Program-made: the position numbers and the translations under genes
Shown here: positions 53,348 to 57,509 of the stretch, in pieces
How the letters are laid out: each line of letters begins with the position of its first letter
How positions within the stretch are numbered: the stretch's first letter is position 1
The notes under the pieces: generated by a model
Databases searched by the model: none
Told to the model about the DNA's origin: nothing
Seen by the model: only the letters and a program-made list of their open reading frames with translations
Assembly: GCA_020627785.1 (NCBI GenBank)
Contig: JAHDGF010000026.1
Location: 1-57,509 of the forward strand
Origin: Saprospiraceae bacterium
Lineage (GTDB): Bacteria; Bacteroidota; Bacteroidia; Chitinophagales; Saprospiraceae
Direction: 5' to 3'
Length of the DNA: 57,509 bases

Positions 53348-53798
53348 CCGATCTATTTTCAATTTCTCTTAAAAAATTTTCAAATTCATCAAAATACTTC
53401 TCTCCTTTCTCCTCAAGTTTTTCTGAGATCCAATCAAAACCACCATTAGCATATTCATCAATTGTGGTAAGAAATTGCTGAGGCTCTAAAAGATACTCCT
53501 TCCAATTCTTTTCTTTTGCTATTACTAACATCAGAAGTGATTTAAAAACCGTAGGATTACCATCTCTTCCTTTTAGAATTCCAAATTCTCCAAATGAATC
53601 TGTAGCTCCTTCTAATTTTCTTTTTCTATTATTTGTGAAACCCAATATAGCAGCCCAAGCATAAGGTTGCCACTTATAGGAAAATGTCCTTAAAGTATTT
53701 TGATTACGAGCTGATGAATACCTGTTAACCATAGATGCATAGTATTCCTTTTCAATTTTTGGTCGTAGATGTGATATCCTTTCTAATAAATGCTCCAT
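53337..53798 (-). CDS. Protein resembling dnd-system-associated protein 4
   Basis: A 153-aa soluble protein with no catalytic motif. The ordered features YAWAAILGFTNNRKRKLEG, FKSLLMLVIAKEKNWKEYL and TIDEYANGGFDWISEKLEE recall the family called dnd system-associated protein 4, known from phosphorothioation clusters. This is a recollection, not a search result. The gene overlaps the SMC-like ATPase stop by 1 bp and the DUF262 gene by 11 bp, so the three are translationally coupled. Confidence 0.65.
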   Translation of the reverse strand: MEHLLERISHLRPKIEKEYYASMVNRYSSARNQNTLRTFSYKWQPYAWAAILGFTNNRKRKLEGATDSFGEFGILKGRDGNPTVFKSLLMLVIAKEKNWKEYLLEPQQFLTTIDEYANGGFDWISEKLEEKGEKYFDEFENFLREIENRSDES

Positions 53799-55882
53799 TA
53801 TGATTTCAATGTATTTTTTAAAGTAAAAGTATCATTCATATTACCTGACCCTTCTACCGTTAATTGATAAAGTTTTGTTACCGACTTATCTCTTTCTAAG
53901 TCTTTAATAACATCTTTATCAAAGTCTTTTGTAAAAATGATGCTTTGGTCAAAATCTATTGAAGAATAGTAAGCATGAGAATGTTTAGGACTAAGACTTG
54001 AAGTGGGGGCATCTGAGATAAAAGGGTAAGATGTAGAAATCTCCTCATTCAATTTAATAATCGCATTTATAATACACATTTTCAATATTGACTTATACCC
54101 TGTACTGTATATGACTCTTTCTTCATTCTTATCCAATAAATCAATCTCATAAGTAAGCCTGTTTATGGTAATATTCCCAGTAATTGCCTTGTTGTGATCG
54201 GTCATTTTATGAAACTGTTCATTTGCTCTGGACTCAACACTTTCTAATAGCCTATCTAATTCCTTGTCTTTTACATTTGAAATAGCTTTGAACATTTTAG
54301 TAAGCACTTTCTCTATCTCTATCTCTACTATACCTGAAACACTACCCTTGAAGCTCTTTGCCTTCTTTGCTTCTAATTCCTCAAGCTCGCTAGTTATTCT
54401 TTTGATACTATATTTTAAAGAATGGATGGTGGTTTCATATGAAGACTTATTTCTAGTATGTGTTTGATAACCAGCCTTATTATCCTTGTTTTGCTTTATG
54501 GCCAAGCCAACAGTAATTCCATTTTTTTCTGCCAAATTACTTATCCGCTTATCTGCTTCCTGATACAGTTTTGTGGCTTTAATAAATTGTTCTAAACTTT
54601 CTTCTTTCTTATCATCTATTCGAGTCATTTCTTCACCAATGGTTGTAACATCTCGTTGAATCTCATTATTGAAAGAAAAAAATCGGATAAGATTATTGTT
54701 TAATTGTTGATTCTTATCTTTTCGTTTAAATGCCTCTTCCTGCGCAATCAAACGGTCTTTTATTTTCTTTAGGATTGTTTTTCCATCAGAATCGCAAACC
54801 AAACATTTTTTATCTGCAATACATTTATCTAAAAATGCCTTGTCTGGAACTTCGATAGCAACAGCACCTTTATTAAGTTCCTTTTCATATTTTTTAATGT
54901 TCTTATCAGCATCAGTAATTAATGAGCCAATGCCTTTTAAAATCCACTTATTTTGGAATAGTTTACTTTGTTGAGATTCAATATCTTTTTGAATTCTTGA
55001 CCACTTCTCTTTTTCAGATTTGTATTGAGTTCGTTCCTTCTCTAGTTCTTGGAAATCATCAAATACATCAAGTTTATTCTCAAGATCAGTAATTACTGAT
55101 TTTACATCATCCAACCTTTGCTCAAAATCCTTAAGACGATTTTCTTCTTTAATCAATTCTTTTCTCTTGACATCAATTTTCTTTTGAACCCGCTCAAATT
55201 CTTTGTTACCACTTTCTTGCTTTCTCTCTTTTTTCTCCTTCACATTTGTAACATGATTTAATGCATTTTTGGCATTAACTTCTAATTGCTCATACTTTGG
55301 GAAATAAGAAATTGATTTTATAGCATCTCTAAAATCTTTTCCTTTTCCTAAGTCTATCAATTTATCAATATCCTCACCTTGAAACCAAATGTATGGTCTT
55401 ATGTTGGCAGGAAACATGTCAGTTATTTTGAGTAATACATCCTCCTTATTGGTAAAAACCTCTTTGTTCCGATTAAAGTAATATCCAAATTCTAGATATG
55501 AAGTGGACATTACCCAATCTTCATCTTGTTTAAATAAATCTACATGTCTTTTAATCTCTATATTTTTCCATAGCTCAGAGTCGTTTTGATATTCATCAAA
55601 ATACAGTTCAACTGAACAAGTAACCTCTTCAGAATCTTTGGATTGTGCCTCCTCAATAGACATCTTATTTACTAACGGAACATCTTTGTTTAAATCTACA
55701 TTTATTTGTCCCTTGGTTTTATCAAAAATATCTCCAAATAAAACCCAATAAAAAGCATTGAATAAATTTGATTTACCGATATTATTTTCTGCTAAAACGA
55801 TGTTTCTTCCTTTGCTAAAATCGAACTCGATTTCACCATAATATGAAAGAAAATTGTTCAGTTTAATTTTTGTTATTATCAT
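53798..55882 (-). CDS. SMC/RecF-like AAA ATPase with coiled coil and Cys hook
   Basis: A 694-aa ATPase. The P-loop segment is IVLAENNIGKSNLFNAFYWVLFG, where the usual first Gly of the P-loop (GENNxGKS in OLD/RecF types) is replaced by Ala. Coiled coils run from about residue 210 to 310 and 390 to 540. Between them is a C-x2-C pair (KKCLVCDSDGK), as in a zinc-hook-like turn. Walker B lies in YPFISDAPTSSLSPKHSHAY. It is similar in plan to DndD but distinct in sequence. It lies 3 bp after the 69-aa gene and would form an effector complex with the helicase. Confidence 0.85.
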   Translation of the reverse strand: MIITKIKLNNFLSYYGEIEFDFSKGRNIVLAENNIGKSNLFNAFYWVLFGDIFDKTKGQINVDLNKDVPLVNKMSIEEAQSKDSEEVTCSVELYFDEYQNDSELWKNIEIKRHVDLFKQDEDWVMSTSYLEFGYYFNRNKEVFTNKEDVLLKITDMFPANIRPYIWFQGEDIDKLIDLGKGKDFRDAIKSISYFPKYEQLEVNAKNALNHVTNVKEKKERKQESGNKEFERVQKKIDVKRKELIKEENRLKDFEQRLDDVKSVITDLENKLDVFDDFQELEKERTQYKSEKEKWSRIQKDIESQQSKLFQNKWILKGIGSLITDADKNIKKYEKELNKGAVAIEVPDKAFLDKCIADKKCLVCDSDGKTILKKIKDRLIAQEEAFKRKDKNQQLNNNLIRFFSFNNEIQRDVTTIGEEMTRIDDKKEESLEQFIKATKLYQEADKRISNLAEKNGITVGLAIKQNKDNKAGYQTHTRNKSSYETTIHSLKYSIKRITSELEELEAKKAKSFKGSVSGIVEIEIEKVLTKMFKAISNVKDKELDRLLESVESRANEQFHKMTDHNKAITGNITINRLTYEIDLLDKNEERVIYSTGYKSILKMCIINAIIKLNEEISTSYPFISDAPTSSLSPKHSHAYYSSIDFDQSIIFTKDFDKDVIKDLERDKSVTKLYQLTVEGSGNMNDTFTLKNTLKS

Positions 55883-55885
55883 GAC

Positions 55886-56095
55886 TTATTTCTCTAAACT
55901 AAATTCTATTCCTTCAATAATTCGCTTATTCTTTGTGTCTGAATCCTTCTTATTGAATCGCTTAAGCAAAACCATGTCCAATTGAATATCAATTACAGAT
56001 TCCAATGCCTCGTCTGTCAGTTTAAGCTTTTCTGTATTCTCAGATTTCAATTCACTAAGAATTTGTTTTTTCATTTGTTCTCTAATATCATCCAT
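55886..56095 (-). CDS. Small charged helical protein
   Basis: A 69-aa acidic/basic helical protein starting MDDIREQMKKQILSELKSEN, without a recognised family. It overlaps the helicase gene by 8 bp and is followed 3 bp later by the ATPase gene. It is likely a small subunit or adaptor of the effector complex; evidence is positional only. Confidence 0.65.
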   Translation of the reverse strand: MDDIREQMKKQILSELKSENTEKLKLTDEALESVIDIQLDMVLLKRFNKKDSDTKNKRIIEGIEFSLEK

Positions 56096-57509
56096 CTGAT
56101 AAAATATTTTCTTCGATTAACTGATACATGCTAACACCCAATTTATTCGCCAAATCAAAAACTTCTGAATCGTGTATCTTTTCCTTATTATCTGCCATAT
56201 ATGCAAAATTTGCAACCCTCTTGACCTCAGATGCAAATAGATTAATCTCCATTTGAAAAAGTGAATCAGCATTAACATTATTTAAATTAGCAATTGGTGG
56301 AGCTACAATCATATCATAAATAATAGCCTTTTGCTTTTCAGGGAAATGAGTTCTTAAAAGCCTGCCTCTTCTTTGAATAAACTGTCTAGGATTGCCTGTA
56401 CTACTGCAAAAGATTCCTATTTCAGTTCTAGGAACGTTAACTCCTTCGTCAAGGCACTTCATAGCTAGAAGAATTTGAAGTTTTCGCTGTTTAAAGTTTT
56501 CTAAAACTTCTTCTCTGTTCTTAAGGCCTCCAATAAATTTATACAAATCGTAGCCTTTCTCAATGAGCAAATCTGCGTACTGATTTATTACTTTTTCATC
56601 CTCTTCAGTAGCTGTATAAGAATCTTCATTTATATATCTCTGATCTTTTCCTTCAGGAACATAAATAAAGGTATATTCTATTTTACCTCCTTTCATTTGC
56701 TCAAGTTCATTTATTATTTGATCCAATAATGTCCTCTTCCTTCTGGCTTTGTGAATGATTCTCTTCCTTAGCATTAATAAGTTATTCGCTTCCTCTGAGA
56801 ATCGACCAGTTGCAGAATCAAAATAATTCATCAGTTTTCTACTGATTTCTTTATAGTCATCCAACTCATCATCATCCAACATAACCAACCTTGGATAATA
56901 ATCGTATGAACATAATTTTTCATCTTCAATAGCCTTCTTCATTGAGTATCTATATGTATACTCAGGCGAAAATGAATCGAAATATTCCTGAATTTCATTA
57001 CTGCCAGTTTCATCATATACTCTTTCAGGAGTAGCTGATAATCCTATGCGTTTAACAATGTTATGTGGAAGGTTTTGCAAAGAAATAGGACTTCCAATAT
57101 TATGTACCTCATCTCCAACAAGAATGAGATTATTCCTATCACCTAATTCCTTTAATCCAGTTTGAAACCGTTCTGAATTAAATGTAGCATAAGTGGTAAG
57201 TATTATAAAGTGATTATAATTATCTATCCTTCGTAAAAGTCTTGAATACTCAGAATACCATTTAGAATTATCGACCGTAAAAAGAATCTTTGTGAAGTTA
57301 AATTTTTCAAGATCCTCTAACCATTGATAAGCTAAAGTCTTGGTTGGGACTAAAATAATAGCCTGGGCTATTCCTTTAGACTTATACTCACGTTCCAAAA
57401 TATTAATTGCAGTTAAGGTTTTACCCGTACCAGTAGCCATTGCAAATAGACCTTTGGAGTTATTCTTCAACCAGTTATGATAGGCTTCAACTTGGTACTC
57501 TCTAGGAGA
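56088..57509 (-). CDS. DEAD/DEAH-box (SF2) helicase, N-terminus beyond the window
   Basis: The frame stays open to position 57509, reading REYQVEAYHNWLKNNSKGLF before the Walker A segment MATGTGKTLTAINILE. The TTG at 57470 is therefore not the true start and the protein extends off the window. Motif II is LVGDEVHNIGS, motif III LSATPERV, and the C-terminal lobe has DEGVNVPRTEIGIF and QFIQRRGRLLRTHFP. This resembles the type III-Res-like helicases annotated as the DNA phosphorothioation system restriction enzyme. As the most upstream gene visible in the minus-strand effector operon it could be preceded by more genes outside the window. Confidence 0.88.
   Translation of the reverse strand, partial: SPREYQVEAYHNWLKNNSKGLFAMATGTGKTLTAINILEREYKSKGIAQAIILVPTKTLAYQWLEDLEKFNFTKILFTVDNSKWYSEYSRLLRRIDNYNHFIILTTYATFNSERFQTGLKELGDRNNLILVGDEVHNIGSPISLQNLPHNIVKRIGLSATPERVYDETGSNEIQEYFDSFSPEYTYRYSMKKAIEDEKLCSYDYYPRLVMLDDDELDDYKEISRKLMNYFDSATGRFSEEANNLLMLRKRIIHKARRKRTLLDQIINELEQMKGGKIEYTFIYVPEGKDQRYINEDSYTATEEDEKVINQYADLLIEKGYDLYKFIGGLKNREEVLENFKQRKLQILLAMKCLDEGVNVPRTEIGIFCSSTGNPRQFIQRRGRLLRTHFPEKQKAIIYDMIVAPPIANLNNVNADSLFQMEINLFASEVKRVANFAYMADNKEKIHDSEVFDLANKLGVSMYQLIEENILSDG

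Noticed and set aside
57470..57470. TTG 57470 as the start of the helicase
   Set aside because: The same frame continues to the window edge with conserved helicase sequence (REYQVEAYHNWLKNN) directly before Walker A.

Overview
The window looks like a chromosomal segment from a member of the Bacteroidota, most likely a Saprospiria-type marine or aquatic bacterium. The evidence is secreted proteins ending in type IX secretion (T9SS) sorting domains, tetratricopeptide-histidine kinases, CHAT proteins, DUF4956 and DUF6090-type proteins, a promoter-like TAnnTTTG motif, and families of short palindromic repeats. It has three parts: a house-keeping and envelope half (1-27 kb), a tryptophan catabolism block (27-40.5 kb), and a defence island (about 42.5 kb to the right edge) next to a tRNA gene.

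Region 1 (1-9.5 kb). A truncated tRNA with a CAU anticodon and a terminator is followed by a sigma factor / membrane TPR gene pair on the minus strand. Then come a 1.2-kb tandem repeat field, a subtilase with T9SS tail, a TPR-CHAT caspase-like protein and a BamA-like outer-membrane protein, followed by a gene-free, palindrome-rich stretch.

Region 2 (9.5-27.2 kb). Envelope and signalling genes: a TPR histidine kinase, a DUF547 lipoprotein divergent from an arsenosugar-type glycosyltransferase with abutting start codons, two small paralogues, an M1 peptidase with a membrane partner, and a TolC-like / HlyD-like / DUF4956 operon. Several genes here are decaying: a CotH-family gene has an in-frame TAA, an outer-membrane-type gene is split by a 177/171-bp tandem repeat array, a DUF6326-like gene has an in-frame TAA, and a lipoprotein gene seems to have lost its start codon.

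Region 3 (27.2-40.5 kb). Eight tightly packed minus-strand genes and two plus-strand genes encode almost the whole kynurenine / 3-hydroxyanthranilate meta-cleavage route: tryptophan 2,3-dioxygenase, formamidase-like cyclase, kynurenine 3-monooxygenase, kynureninase, 3-hydroxyanthranilate dioxygenase, ACMS decarboxylase, aminomuconate-semialdehyde dehydrogenase, a 2-oxopentenoate hydratase/decarboxylase family member, acylating acetaldehyde dehydrogenase and 4-hydroxy-2-oxovalerate aldolase. Together they would turn tryptophan into pyruvate and acetyl-CoA. A 2-aminomuconate deaminase and the second member of the hydratase/decarboxylase pair are not seen here.

Region 4 (42.4-57.5 kb). Beyond a tRNA-Val whose 3' end and terminator are duplicated 210 bp away lies an AT-rich defence island built around DNA phosphorothioation. 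It has a radical SAM gene coupled to an unusual methyltransferase-UvrD helicase fusion, two small HTH regulators, and a dndC-dndD-[membrane protein]-dndE operon. A convergent five-gene operon encodes a DEAD/DEAH helicase (cut by the window edge), a 69-aa protein, an SMC-like ATPase, a protein resembling dnd-system-associated protein 4, and a DUF262-DUF1524 nuclease candidate like SspE/GmrSD. The island is the best candidate for a new system: Dnd-type modification genes next to an SspE/GmrSD-like effector, an embedded membrane protein, and an extra radical SAM / methyltransferase-helicase pair. All family names come from reading motifs; no searches were run.
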